64,000 nt of DNA, taken from the NCBI GenBank assembly GCA_947501005.1, contig CANMTU010000001.1:2194501-2258500 (forward strand), written 5' to 3'. Positions 27,104-36,243 of this stretch are shown piece after piece. The position numbers were made by a program, and so were the translations under genes. A model generated the notes under the pieces. That model was not told the DNA's origin. It made no database searches and saw only the letters and a program-made list of their open reading frames with translations. This DNA comes from an uncultured Erythrobacter sp. GTDB lineage: Bacteria; Pseudomonadota; Alphaproteobacteria; Sphingomonadales; Sphingomonadaceae. Every line of letters begins with the position of its first letter. The stretch's first letter is position 1.

Positions 27104-27556
27104 TCAGCTTTCCAAGCGCTCGTTCGAATGCGTCCGCCGCACACCAAGTAAGCCTTTGCGCAGAATGAGCGCATAGATTCCGAGACGCCCGATATCTAGA
27201 ACGATCCACCAATAATGGAGTGAGGACGGTTCCAGAATGGTGCCTGCCATGCGGGCCAGCGTGCGCTCGTCCAATCGCGGCATAAGGATGAGCCATTGGA
27301 CGAGCAGGATTGCCCCTGTCCCGAAGACCAGCCATCGCAGCCTTCCCCGCGTTGTCATCAGAAGGGCAGTCAACAGGGCGCTCTCCACGGCCAGTGAAGC
27401 CCGAAAGGTAACCCGTCCCACCGCAAGCAGATGTGCGATCGGCACATCCGGTGCCAGAAATTTGACGGGCGTTGCCACAAAAGAGAGCGAGAACAGGGTG
27501 GCGAACGCTGAAGCGGCGAGCACTATAATGCACAAGTGGCGACCGGAGGGTGTCAT
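27104..27556 (-). CDS. Four-helix membrane protein coupled to nnrS
   Basis: About 150 residues from the ATG at 27556, whose ATGA overlaps the nnrS stop. Four hydrophobic segments (IIVLAASAFATLFSLSFVAT; FRASLAVESALLTALLM; RWLVFGTGAILLVQWLIL; WWIVLDIGRLGIYALIL). Small membrane proteins of this form are often found after nnrS; the LAVGRVTFRASLAVESALL and PRLDERTLARMAG segments look like conserved features, but I know no assigned function. It ends 23 bases before fnrL starts, so fnrL may be the third gene of an nnrS operon. Confidence 0.65.
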   Translation of the reverse strand: MTPSGRHLCIIVLAASAFATLFSLSFVATPVKFLAPDVPIAHLLAVGRVTFRASLAVESALLTALLMTTRGRLRWLVFGTGAILLVQWLILMPRLDERTLARMAGTILEPSSLHYWWIVLDIGRLGIYALILRKGLLGVRRTHSNERLES

Positions 27557-28770
27557 GACTTGTTCTCGCCTGTCCCATCGTTTCTCGCCGAACAGAGTAT
27601 CGGGACATACTGAAGCAGGAACAGTCCGAACGCTGCGAACCACGCCGCTCCTGCGACGGCAAGCATCGTCTGCTGCTCGCCAATCACAAAGCCAGCCAAT
27701 ACTCGTGCGGCCGCTGCTACGGTCACTAGAACGTAGGAGGCGGCGGTAGCTCGGCTCGCTTCAAGCGGCCGTCCGGTATGGCCCAGGCTGGCGCGGCTCA
27801 TGACTGCCAGGATCATCGTGGCCGCCGCACCGGTCGACAATGCATGGATTGCGGCAGATTCGGGGACCACGACCAGTTGAGCGAGGCCCAGAAGGAGAAG
27901 CCCAATTGGCACCCAGAGATAGCCAACATGAAGAATTATCAGAAGTGCGTTCGGCCGGCATCTCCAGCCCTGCCATCTGAACAACCGGACGAGATGTCCG
28001 ATCGCTGCGAACGACAGAACCGTTCCGGCCAAAAGCGATGAAGGTGCGACGAGCCATAGCAGCAAGGCAATGGAGGTTAGAACAAGCATAAGCTTGTCCA
28101 GCGAGCCGGGCTGGGTCGGTAGTGGTTCGTTGGCGCCGTGCGCTGCCAACCAGTTACGGGTGAAACTCGGGACAATGCGCCCCCCGATTACCGATATGAG
28201 AAAGATGACCAATGCCAGGCCGCTTCGCCACCCGAGCGAACCGATCTCGGCGTTGCCTGCCATTGCCGCGCGATCGAGCAGATCAGCCACGCCGAACAGA
28301 GCGATCACCGCGACGACAGGGAGGTTACGATTGCGGCTCTTGGCGATCTCGCGTCCTAGGAGGACCGCTAGCAGGATGTAAAAGCCGCCATCGAGTGCAA
28401 TCAGAACGACGTTCTCGTTCGCTAAAACAAACGGAAGGATTCGACCCGCTGACCAGACCCCAAATAACGCAGCGAGTGGCCAGCCAGCGATAGGAAGCCG
28501 ACCGGTCCAGTTCGGCACCGCGGTAAGCGCGAAACCTGCAATCGCTGCGCCGACGAAACCGAACAGCATTTCGTGCCGATGCCAAGCTAGTGGATCGTCA
28601 ATAAATGTTTGGGGAACCAACCCGAATAGGAATGCAAGCCAAGCAGCGAGAGCGAAAACGGCCCAGAGGGCGGCACCGACGAAAAAAGGTCGGAAACCAC
28701 CGCGCAGGAAAGCCGGGCTTTCCGCCATGCGCTTCCGGCGAAGTTCGAGACGTTCTGTATTGGCCGGCAT
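27553..28770 (-). CDS. nnrS: NnrS family heme/copper membrane protein
   Basis: 405 residues from ATG 28770; a TTG at 28788 is possible and closer to the GGAG site. Twelve membrane segments with the family motifs FRPFFVGAALWA, WHRHEMLFGFVGAAIAGF, TAVPNWTG, GGRIVPSFTRNWL and MSRASLGHTGR. NnrS proteins are membrane heme-copper proteins that protect against nitrosative stress during denitrification or nitric oxide exposure. An FNR box lies ~60 bases upstream. No nitrite or nitric oxide reductase is encoded in the window. Confidence 0.92.
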   Translation of the reverse strand: MPANTERLELRRKRMAESPAFLRGGFRPFFVGAALWAVFALAAWLAFLFGLVPQTFIDDPLAWHRHEMLFGFVGAAIAGFALTAVPNWTGRLPIAGWPLAALFGVWSAGRILPFVLANENVVLIALDGGFYILLAVLLGREIAKSRNRNLPVVAVIALFGVADLLDRAAMAGNAEIGSLGWRSGLALVIFLISVIGGRIVPSFTRNWLAAHGANEPLPTQPGSLDKLMLVLTSIALLLWLVAPSSLLAGTVLSFAAIGHLVRLFRWQGWRCRPNALLIILHVGYLWVPIGLLLLGLAQLVVVPESAAIHALSTGAAATMILAVMSRASLGHTGRPLEASRATAASYVLVTVAAAARVLAGFVIGEQQTMLAVAGAAWFAAFGLFLLQYVPILCSARNDGTGENKS

Positions 28771-28830
28771 TTTTAGGGAGATCTCCAATGCGGGCTGATC
28801 GATCCCTAAACTAAACCTCGACGCGTCATG

Positions 28831-28844
28831 TTGATTTACCTCAA
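28831..28844 (-). promoter_or_regulatory. FNR box upstream of nnrS
   Basis: TTGATTTACCTCAA matches the anaerobox at nine of ten fixed positions. It is the only regulatory signal seen in the 330-base gap between nnrS and exoD. Confidence 0.7.
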
Positions 28845-29104
28845 ATGATCACGGCCTGTAAAACACAGTCTTTTTTCCATTCTGAATCCGCCAGTCCGCA
28901 ATCAGCCCAGTTCCATCTGGACCGGAATGCACCCATCATCCTGCCATTCCCACACGAACCCACGTTTCAGAAAGCTGCGTTTGGAAGCCAAGGCTTCTGT
29001 CATCAATCACATTTTGCACTGAGAGAAAGAGCTAACCACAGCGCTCCCAGGAAGCTCACCAAGAATTGTAGGAGGGAGTTCGCTTGAAGCCGGACTACTC
29101 TCGG
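28845..29104. other. Intergenic region between nnrS and exoD
   Basis: No reading frame of interest. It holds the far promoter side of nnrS and the 3' flank of exoD; a clear terminator hairpin was not found. Confidence 0.3.
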
Positions 29105-29695
29105 TCATGGCACGAGTCCGAAATGCCAGGCTGCCAGTGGTATTCCAGATAACAGAAGCAAAGCGAGCAAAATAAGCGCACCGTCTCGCGTCAACAGACC
29201 CGCTGCAAAAAGCGCGATGACTGCTGACGCGATCGAGCCGGAGGTTGGCACGATCTCCATGAAGGGCATGAACAAGGTAAGCGCAAGTATAAGACAGAGC
29301 GGTAGAAAAATCCAAGGCCGATGAAGCAAGATCGTGAGGCGAGGCTTCAGAAACCGCTCGAGAAAATGCACCGGATCGCGCAGCCAGCGGACTTTCTTGC
29401 AGAGTTTGCTGGTCGAGAGGCTTTTCCGGCCTACGAACTCGGGTAGCCATACCGTCTTTCTCCCAATAATCATTTGGATTACCAAGGTAAAAACGAGCGC
29501 CGCTACCACTGCCGTGACACCCGGAATGGCGCTGGCTGGCGATGTCGATATCAATGAAAAGACCAGCATTAGGGAAGCGAACGATTTCCGGCCGAGCTGT
29601 TCCACAACATCACGAACGGAAATAGAGTCGCCATCAACCGCATTTTCTAGTTGATTGAGAACTTCGCTGAGAGCGCGGGTCCGCGGCTGTGCCAT
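29105..29695 (-). CDS. exoD: ExoD family membrane protein
   Basis: 196 residues: SVRDVVEQLGRKSFASLMLVFSLISTSPASAIPGV is the conserved ExoD N-terminal half, followed by VVAALVFTLVIQMIIGRKTVWLP, FLKPRL and the C-terminal helices ending LSGIPLAAWHFGL. ExoD was first tied to exopolysaccharide production and alkaline tolerance in rhizobia; the biochemical role is unclear. Intact length. It is not linked to other exopolysaccharide genes here. Confidence 0.88.
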   Translation of the reverse strand: MAQPRTRALSEVLNQLENAVDGDSISVRDVVEQLGRKSFASLMLVFSLISTSPASAIPGVTAVVAALVFTLVIQMIIGRKTVWLPEFVGRKSLSTSKLCKKVRWLRDPVHFLERFLKPRLTILLHRPWIFLPLCLILALTLFMPFMEIVPTSGSIASAVIALFAAGLLTRDGALILLALLLLSGIPLAAWHFGLVP

Positions 29696-29834
29696 AACTT
29701 GCCTTTGTCAGTATTTTCTAGAAGTCCGGAGATACTTATCACGCTTCCCTTCCTAGATCGTTTCGGCGTGCGGTTGCGGAGGTGCCGCGGCAAACGAGGT
29801 CAGCGCGCGCCCAACCGCTTTCTTCCATTAAGAT

Positions 29835-30257
29835 TTACGCAGCCGCTTCGCTTTGGACAGGCTGACTCACTTTAGCGATCCGCAACGCTCGGACGTGACC
29901 GGCCCTGTCCGGCCACTCGATCGAAGTGCCCTCTTGCATGCCGATCAGGCCCGCTCCGACTAAAGTCATGACGGACAAGCGATTTTCTTCGAGGTTGGCT
30001 TGACGTGGCCAGACTAGTTCGACGGTCCGACTGGCGCCGGAGCCTTCGTCGATGAATTCGACGAGGGAGCCCATGGTCACGATATGTGTGGGAAGCGCAT
30101 CACGCCTGTGAATAACCGCGCGATCGATCTCTTCGAAAAGCTTTGTAGTCACGTCAGGGGAACAGGCCTCAGAAGCCATCGCCAGTTCCGACAAGGCATC
30201 AGCTTCGCTATCGACAAGATGAATTTCCGGCCTTTTGCCGGCGATTGAATTCGACAT
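29835..30257 (-). CDS. rnk: Rnk-type nucleoside diphosphate kinase regulator (GreA/GreB C-terminal fold)
   Basis: 140 residues from ATG 30257. An N-terminal short coiled-coil ([13 protein letters not shown] to KLFEEIDRA) is followed by the FKBP-like C-domain: [25 protein letters not shown], then [22 protein letters not shown], the usual Rnk/GreA end. Rnk binds RNA polymerase but lacks the acidic tip of GreA. It is divergent from the MreB-like gene with ~270 bases between. Confidence 0.85.
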   Translation of the reverse strand: MSNSIAGKRPEIHLVDSEADALSELAMASEACSPDVTTKLFEEIDRAVIHRRDALPTHIVTMGSLVEFIDEGSGASRTVELVWPRQANLEENRLSVMTLVGAGLIGMQEGTSIEWPDRAGHVRALRIAKVSQPVQSEAAA

Positions 30258-30530
30258 GGTGAAATCTCGCAATAAGGCCCACCAAGATGGCGCGACCGGG
30301 GCCGATGAAGGTTCGGGAGCCTCGTCCCGAACCCGCCTATTGCGATCGAGACGAGGCGCGCGCCCGTGCGGGCAGCTGGCCTGCATGAGCGAAGTGGCGC
30401 TTCTGGCAACGCGAAAAGACCATTCTCGATATGTGCGCCAAAATTTCGGCATCGTCAAATGATGGGTGAAGCTTCGCCTACTCGGATAAATGCCAGCGAC
30501 ATTCGCGTCTCAGGGGGCTATTATCCTGGA

Positions 30531-31541
30531 ATGTTCAATCTTCATTCTTTCGCGCGGCGGCAAAAGCCGGATCTGGCTATCGATCTGGGAACTGCCAACA
30601 TGCGCATGGTGATCCCCGGTGAGGGGTGCGTTTTCGACGAACCGTCACTCTGCTATTTTCAAGATACTGACGGGCGTTCTCAGTTCGTGGCTGCAGGACA
30701 GGCAGTCCTGGCGATGGTGGACCGAATGCCCAAGACGTTCAGTGTTCGTCGTCCTCTGGCGAGGGGTGTCCTTCAGGATATCGAAGCGACCAGCGCGCTG
30801 CTGGCACACGGTCTTGCTTCAATCTTGGGGAGAACTCGTCGATCCCGCCCCCGCGCTCTGATCGGTCTTCCCGCCGACGCCACCAAGGCGGAAGCGAATG
30901 CCTTGCTCGCTGCCGCCGATGATGCCGGACTCGGCCGGATCGAATTGATCCGCGAACCCTTCGCCGCAGCGATTGGAGCCGGACTGCCTGTGGGCGAAGC
31001 TCGAGCATCGATGATTGTCGAATGTGGTGCGGGCACGACCGAGATCGCAGTTTTCTCGATCGACGGACAATGCAAAACGCGTTCGGTGCGTCTGGGCGGT
31101 CAGAGTCTCGACGAAGCCCTGCTCGAATATTTGCAGACGAAGCATCATTTCCTGATCGGCAGGTTGACGGCGGAAAACCTCAAGCGAGAGCTTTCGGCCC
31201 GGACCAGCAAACTCTCGCCGACTGAAGACGTAGTGGAAGTGAAAGGGCGTGACCTACGGACAGGACTGCCTGGTATGCTTACCCTGCAGTCATCGACGTT
31301 CGATCCAGTGTTCGAGAAGCACTTCGGCAGGTTCGCCGAGGCTACGCGGGTGGTGCTCGGGGAATTGTCGCCGGATCTTGCAGCCGATCTACTCGACGAG
31401 CGGATCATAGCTACCGGGGGCGGGATGTGCGCGAATTTCCTGGCCGATGCGATCGAGCGCGAGTGCGGTGTTTCTGTAACAGTGGCCGAAGACGCTTCGG
31501 GCTGCGTTGCAAGGGGGCTCCAGCGGCTGATGGAAAACTAA
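30531..31541 (+). CDS. MreB-like actin-family protein
   Basis: 336 residues from ATG 30531, the conventional MreB start ahead of KPDLAIDLGTANMRM; ATG 30461 would add 23. Actin-fold motifs: phosphate-1 DLAIDLGTAN, PADATKAEANALLAAADDAG, REPFAAAIGAGLPV, phosphate-2 IVECGAGTTEIAVFS, and adenosine motif IIATGGGMC. MreB normally directs cell-wall synthesis with MreC, MreD and RodA, none of which is next to it; together with the divergent stretches (VIPGEGCVFDEPSLC) this points to a second MreB paralogue with a different role. Confidence 0.8.
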   Translation: MFNLHSFARRQKPDLAIDLGTANMRMVIPGEGCVFDEPSLCYFQDTDGRSQFVAAGQAVLAMVDRMPKTFSVRRPLARGVLQDIEATSALLAHGLASILGRTRRSRPRALIGLPADATKAEANALLAAADDAGLGRIELIREPFAAAIGAGLPVGEARASMIVECGAGTTEIAVFSIDGQCKTRSVRLGGQSLDEALLEYLQTKHHFLIGRLTAENLKRELSARTSKLSPTEDVVEVKGRDLRTGLPGMLTLQSSTFDPVFEKHFGRFAEATRVVLGELSPDLAADLLDERIIATGGGMCANFLADAIERECGVSVTVAEDASGCVARGLQRLMEN

Positions 31542-31648
31542 ATGCGGCCCAATCAGACCATCCACCTCATGGTCGCAGGATGAGCATGTCGGAACGGACG
31601 CCATTCGTCGCTCATTGTTCGGTCGACGCAAAACGAAAGGAATTTGCG

Positions 31649-32062
31649 ATGAAGACGTTTGCTCCGATATTGCTGGTCTCCGCCATTATGCTGTCCGCGT
31701 GCGACAGTGCCGAGGAGCAGGCCGCAGATCGAACCGAGGACAGGATCGAGCAAGCCGCTGAAGAGAGCGCCCGCGCAGCAGGCGACACGCCGGTCGCATT
31801 GGGCCTGACCGAACGCCAGCTTCTCGATGCCAATTTGCTCACACCGGATGGAACCGAACTCGGCGATATCGAGTCGGTAACCAAGGATGCCAGTGGCAAT
31901 GCCACCGAACTGCTCATTGAGGTCGAGGACAGCAATCCCGATCGCTACGTGACCATACCGGTCGAAGGTCTCGAAGCTATCAGCCGCGGCAACGATACCG
32001 ATCTTTCGACCTCGATGACCATGGAGGATATCGCTGCTCTGCCGGACGCGCAGGTGAACTGA
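31649..32062 (+). CDS. Lipoprotein with PRC-barrel-like domain
   Basis: 137 residues from ATG 31649, preceded by GAAAGGAA. The signal peptide (MKTFAPILLVSAIMLSACDS) has the lipobox LSAC, so the protein is anchored by Cys18. An acidic coiled region (EEQAADRTEDRIEQAAEESA) is followed by LLTPDGTELGDIESVTKDASGNATELLIEVED, which has the form of a PRC-barrel (start sheet, then DxxGxxxG turn). Such proteins are common envelope-stress-type proteins of alphaproteobacteria. Function unknown. Confidence 0.7.
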   Translation: MKTFAPILLVSAIMLSACDSAEEQAADRTEDRIEQAAEESARAAGDTPVALGLTERQLLDANLLTPDGTELGDIESVTKDASGNATELLIEVEDSNPDRYVTIPVEGLEAISRGNDTDLSTSMTMEDIAALPDAQVN

Positions 32063-32077
32063 GTTTCGACGCCTGGC

Positions 32078-32311
32078 ATGGACGGCGTTCGACAAGAACT
32101 GTTGGAAGAAATTCTGTGTCGGAACGGCGCGGGTGGCGAAGTCCCGGTCATACGGTTTCGGTTCCTAGCGATGGAGAAAACCGAGGGCGGTTTGCGTGAA
32201 CGTCCCGGTGCGCAAGGCTGGAAGACGGCCCCCGGTGAGCCAGTCAAACCCCTAGGCAGCAATCTCTACGAAATCGTTTCATCTGGCGAACTGCTCGAAC
32301 GGGTTTCTTGA
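32078..32311 (+). CDS. Small conserved-looking hypothetical protein
   Basis: 77 residues (MDGVRQELLEEILCRNGAGG, ending SSGELLERVS). It is hydrophilic, with no signal or membrane segment and no recognised family. Codon composition looks coding, and it lies 15 bases after the lipoprotein stop on the same strand, which suggests co-transcription. The sequence VIRFRFLAMEKTEGGLRERPG may be a small beta fold. Confidence 0.45.
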   Translation: MDGVRQELLEEILCRNGAGGEVPVIRFRFLAMEKTEGGLRERPGAQGWKTAPGEPVKPLGSNLYEIVSSGELLERVS

Positions 32312-32620
32312 TCCTGCTGGCGCGACTTCGCCCGGTTTTCGCGGTAAGCCACTTCTTCATATCGACACAATGGCATAGGGCGTGCGGTGTCGCTGGCGGC
32401 CGGAGCCATCACTCCGGGACCATGATAGCGGTGCCGAAGTGACTTCATGCAGGATAGCGCGTGCCCACACGGCGTTGGCGCCCAGCGCCAGAAACACCAT
32501 CGGTGCGGCGATGATTGTGGTATCAATGCCGCGCAACGAGGGCGAAGAGAAAACTGGCAATTGAAATCAGCAGCAGACTAAGATTTTCCTTTTTCTTTTC
32601 CTTGCAGCGAAGCCACTTGG
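32312..32620. other. Region with decayed membrane-protein fragment
   Basis: On the minus strand, short pieces in different frames (LISIASFLFALVAR; IAAPMVFLALGANAVWARAI; KWLTAKTGRSRAS) look like fragments of a small membrane protein, but stops and frame changes separate them. No intact gene is called. Confidence 0.3.
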
Positions 32621-34225
32621 TTGCAACATTCTGCTAAAGACAAAATCCCTGATCATCCAGGAGAACAAAAGGTTTCCAAGCTGCAAATCCTGGCTATCGG
32701 TATCGGGGTTATAGCCGTTGCGATCGTCATCGCGAGGACTGCTTTCCCGTTGCCATCGCGGGCCGATCGAGTGGCTGGAGATGCGGCCGCGCCAGCATCG
32801 CAAGGTTTATTGTCGGAACGGACGAGCAATCTTGCAAGTAAGCACGCTAACCTGAGCGGAATACACCTTTTGCCGCAGGGCGACGTAGCGTTTGCAGCGC
32901 GCATCCTGCTGGCACGGGAAGCTGCCGCTACGATCGATGTCCAGTATTACATTTGGCACCATGACCTGACGGGACTTCTGCTGCTTGCGGAACTGCGCAA
33001 GGCTGCTGATCGCGGTGTAAAGGTCCGCTTTTTGTTGGATGACAACGGCATCGATAGCCTCGACCCAATCCTTGCAGAAATGAATAACCATCCGAACATT
33101 GCGATCCGGCTCTACAACCCCTTCACGGTGCGTGACTTCAAGCGCTCGGGATATGGCTTCAGTTTCTTTCGCCTCGACCATCGGATGCACAACAAGTCGT
33201 TCACGGTCAATGGCGTGGCTACGATAGGCGGGGGCCGGAACATCGGCGACGAGTATTTTGGCACCGCCGATGCATCGAACTATGTCGATCTCGACGCACT
33301 GGTTGTCGGTGAGGTCGTGCAGGATGTGTCGGACGTTTATGCGAAATATTGGAATAGCCAATCCGCTTATCCCCTCGAGACAATTGTCGATCGCCATAAC
33401 GAGACGTTATCCGTGCTGCAAAAGGCGTTAGACAATGTAGCAGACGATCCCCGTCTGCCTGATTACCGTGCCCGGATTGAAGAAAATGAAACAGTCTCGC
33501 GCATGGTTGACGGGGCGCTTCAATTCGAATGGGCCAAAGCGGACCTTGTCAGCGATCCCCCGAACGAGACCAGAGGCACAGCGAGCGAGAAGGACATACT
33601 TGCCGGACAGCTTACGCAGCTACTTGATGACATCGAAACCCAGCTCGACATCGTATCGCCCTACTTCGTGCCTGGAGAACGTGGTGCCTCCCATCTCGCT
33701 CAGCTTGCCAAAAGCGGGGTTCGTGTTCGCATCCTGACCAATTCTCAAGAGGCGACCGACGTCATCCCTGTTCATGCCGGCTACGCCAAATACCGCAAGC
33801 GACTACTGAAAGCTGGGGTCGAACTTTACGAATTGAAGGCGGAAAGAGCACCCGAAACGAAGAAATCCGACGTTGGGCTCGTCGGTTCGAGCAGCGCGAG
33901 CCTACATGCAAAGACATTCGCCGTGGATCGCAGTCGTGCCTATGTCGGCTCGTTCAATTTCGACCCCCGCTCAGTCACGCTCAATACCGAGATGGGCTTC
34001 CTGATTTCGAGCGAGCGCATCGCAGGCGATATTCATGACAAGTTCGACACCGACATTCACGACATGGCCTATGCCTTGTCGCTCGACGACGATGGCAACA
34101 TTCAATGGAGCGACCGCACGCCAGATGGATCAGAGATCGTTTACGCACATGATCCCAATACCTCGCGAGGCTCGCGCTTTGCGGTAACGGTGATTGGTTG
34201 GTTACCGATTCAATGGCTGCTGTAA
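32621..34225 (+). CDS. Phospholipase D / cardiolipin synthase family protein
   Basis: 534 residues from a TTG at 32621. One N-terminal membrane anchor (LQILAIGIGVIAVAIVIART). First HKD-type motif: RMHNKSFTVNGVATIGGGRN; its acidic position is Asn (HxKx4N) rather than Asp. Second motif: HAKTFAVDRSRAYVGSFNFDPRS is complete. Two copies of the motif make the active site of phospholipase D enzymes such as ClsC-type cardiolipin synthases; the altered first Asp may weaken activity. YYIWHHDLTG and VLDDNGIDS fit the family. It is monocistronic; an IS remnant begins 85 bases after its stop. Confidence 0.82.
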   Translation: MQHSAKDKIPDHPGEQKVSKLQILAIGIGVIAVAIVIARTAFPLPSRADRVAGDAAAPASQGLLSERTSNLASKHANLSGIHLLPQGDVAFAARILLAREAAATIDVQYYIWHHDLTGLLLLAELRKAADRGVKVRFLLDDNGIDSLDPILAEMNNHPNIAIRLYNPFTVRDFKRSGYGFSFFRLDHRMHNKSFTVNGVATIGGGRNIGDEYFGTADASNYVDLDALVVGEVVQDVSDVYAKYWNSQSAYPLETIVDRHNETLSVLQKALDNVADDPRLPDYRARIEENETVSRMVDGALQFEWAKADLVSDPPNETRGTASEKDILAGQLTQLLDDIETQLDIVSPYFVPGERGASHLAQLAKSGVRVRILTNSQEATDVIPVHAGYAKYRKRLLKAGVELYELKAERAPETKKSDVGLVGSSSASLHAKTFAVDRSRAYVGSFNFDPRSVTLNTEMGFLISSERIAGDIHDKFDTDIHDMAYALSLDDDGNIQWSDRTPDGSEIVYAHDPNTSRGSRFAVTVIGWLPIQWLL

Positions 34226-34310
34226 TGAACAACAATACATGGTATAGACCGTTAACAGTTTAATGTCTTCGCAGTTGTTCGGTAATACGAGACTCGCGCA
34301 ACAGGGTCTA

Positions 34311-34477
34311 GGCCGTCTTGACAAAAAAGGATTCCCAAACTCGCATCTGTCTGATTCACGACTGCTTTTCGAAGAGCAGTCATGGGATGCGGGGATTTGT
34401 CGAATGCGGAGTGGGAGTTGATCGGGACGCTGCTGCCATCTGAGCGTGGTCGTCATGGGCGGCCAGCAGGCGATAGG
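34311..34477 (+). mobile_element. Truncated 5' end of an IS5-family element
   Basis: This segment is closely similar to the left end of the element at 35374 (GGCCGTCTTGACAAAAAAGG against GGTCGTGTTGGCAAAAAGGG; then the CCCAAACTCGCATCTGTCTG-like block and the first ~30 codons of the transposase, GDLSNAEWELIGTLLPSERG). It stops at GGCGATAGG, where it joins unrelated sequence. It is an older relic of the same family. Confidence 0.85.
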
Positions 34478-34685
34478 CTTTGGACCGGCTGACTTGAGAC
34501 CACAAAACGATCCCACAGCCATCTTTGCAGCGGCTGCCGCCAAATTGCGTGGTGCGGAAACCGATCAGCAGCTGGAACGCTTGCTAATTATCGACGAGAA
34601 AATTGTTGATGGTTATCATTTCGAGAATGCTTCCGGACCTTCATCGATATATCTTGTCTTGCGTGAGACGCTCTTTCTGTGTTGA
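34446..34685 (+). CDS. Hypothetical fragment joined to the IS remnant
   Basis: The frame begins inside the IS relic (MVVMGGQQAIGF) and continues for ~65 residues of non-IS sequence (DPTAIFAAAAAKLRGAETDQQLERLLIIDEKIVDGYHFENASG). The second part looks coding, so an original gene probably lost its 5' end to the insertion and now reads from within the relic. No family recognised. Confidence 0.35.
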   Translation: MVVMGGQQAIGFGPADLRPQNDPTAIFAAAAAKLRGAETDQQLERLLIIDEKIVDGYHFENASGPSSIYLVLRETLFLC

Positions 34686-34705
34686 TTCCCAAAAGGGGTA
34701 TCATA

Positions 34706-35101
34706 ATGCAATTTGCCAAACTTAGTGTCATAGGTATCTTTCTTTTCATCGGAGCCTGCGCGTCAACGACCGGCATTTCATCGACGGGCAACTTGGTTGA
34801 CCAAATTCAGCGATATGACGGTGGTGATATTGTAACTGGAGCCGTTCGATCTGCCAGAATCGAGAGTCTAGATGGCTGTCTCTACGTCGAAGATCGAAAC
34901 AGGCGCTATGTTGCCTTTTTCCCCACCGATACGATAGCTTCAGAAAAAGCAGATAGTTTGGTTCTATCGAATTCGGATCGAATAAGGTTGGGAAAGAATT
35001 ATAACTTTATACTTGAATTTTACCCCAAGCTTACTAATCAAAACATTAAGTGTAATGGCGAAAATGTTTATGTTCGTTCGATAGTTAATGACGGAGGATA
35101 G
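34706..35101 (+). CDS. Small lipoprotein, AT-rich
   Basis: 131 residues from ATG 34706; an earlier ATG at 34679 would add nine. The signal peptide has lipobox GACAS (Cys18). The rest (LVDQIQRYDGGDIVTGAVRS, CLYVEDRNRRYVAFFP) has no family I know. The last third and the following 250 bases are clearly AT-richer than the surroundings, with codons such as AAT, ATA and TTA, which suggests foreign origin. It is enclosed by the two IS5-family pieces. Confidence 0.6.
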   Translation: MQFAKLSVIGIFLFIGACASTTGISSTGNLVDQIQRYDGGDIVTGAVRSARIESLDGCLYVEDRNRRYVAFFPTDTIASEKADSLVLSNSDRIRLGKNYNFILEFYPKLTNQNIKCNGENVYVRSIVNDGG

Positions 35102-35373
35102 AATAGCGGCGGACCGGTTTATCGGGGGGACTATGCGGCGGGCTGGATCCATGGTTACAATGAGACGACTTGGGACTTATATTATACATCGTCAAAATCG
35201 TTTAGAGAGTTAGGAAGGCCCTACGATTTTATCGTGGCACCTTGATTGACACCTAGCAAAATCAAGACCGCATCTCTCTAGCCTTGGTATTGAAGATCTG
35301 GTTCCGGAGTTAGGATCAGACACTCCTCATCCCGGAACTGTGATTTAGGCTCGTCACATCCAAGCAAATACTA
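35102..35373. other. AT-rich stretch before the IS
   Basis: No gene. A plus-strand frame after the lipoprotein stop (GYNETTWDLYYTSS) resembles continued coding sequence and may be the lost tail of the lipoprotein gene or of a neighbour. Confidence 0.3.
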
Positions 35374-36243
35374 GGTCGTGTTGGCAAAAAGGGATTTCCA
35401 AACTCGCATCTGTCTGATTCAGGGCTCCTTTGTGGAGCATTCATGGGTCGCGGGGATTTGTCGGATGCGGAGTGGGAGTTGATTGGGCCGCTGCTTCCGT
35501 CTGGGCGTGGTCGTCATGGGCAGCCAGCAGGCGATAATCGGCGCTTTCTTAATGGGGTGATCCACATGCCGCGGGTCGGCTGCCCTTGGCGCGAAAGCGA
35601 AGCTGGGCAAAGCCCACCTGCACGAGCGGTATGGCAAGTGGAACTCGGTCTATGTCCGGTTCCGGCGCTGGGCGGAACAGGGTGTGTGGGATGCTCTCCT
35701 GCAAACGCTGGTCGATCTGGGGCTGACCGAAGACTGGCAACACATGATCGACAGCACCAGCGTTCGCGGCCCCGTCTCGGCGGCGGGCGGAAAAGGGGGG
35801 CTTGTGCGAATGCTCTTGGTCGATCACGCGGCGGCTTTACGAGTAAGATCCACGCCCGCTGCGACAATCAAGGACTGCCTGTCGGCTTCATCCTGACCGG
35901 CGGTGAGGCTTCCGATTACACCGCCGCCGAGCCGCTAATAGCGATCCCCGTCGCGACGCCCAAAGCACTGCTGGCGGACAAAGGCTATGATGGCGACCGC
36001 TTCCGCGAAAGTCTGCTGATCCGGGGCATCCTGCCGATCATCCCGCCCCGCGCGAACCGCAAGGCGCCCGAACATCCCAACTATCGCCGCTATCGGGACC
36101 GCAACCGCGTCGAGCGCATGTTCGGCAAGCTCAAGCAGCAGCGCCGTATCGCTACCCGCTACGACAAGACCGTCCTGTCGTTCGAAAGCTTTCTCAACTT
36201 CGCCGCCGCGCGCCTATGTCTCAAGGCCTTTGTCAACACGGCC
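35374..36243 (+). mobile_element. IS5-family insertion sequence
   Basis: 870 bases with imperfect terminal inverted repeats: left GGTCGTGTTGGCAAA and right end (complement) GGCCGTGTTGACAAA, 13 of 15 identical. A TA is present on both sides (35372-35373 and 36244-36245), consistent with the short target duplication of this family. Second copy of the same element as the relic at 34311. Confidence 0.85.

Noticed and set aside
27081-27683. N-terminal extension of the FnrL frame (about 200 residues)
   Set aside because: The extension runs through the gene at 27104-27556 in another frame and has no FNR-like sequence; the ATG at 27080 gives the normal length and keeps the cluster cysteines near the N-terminus.
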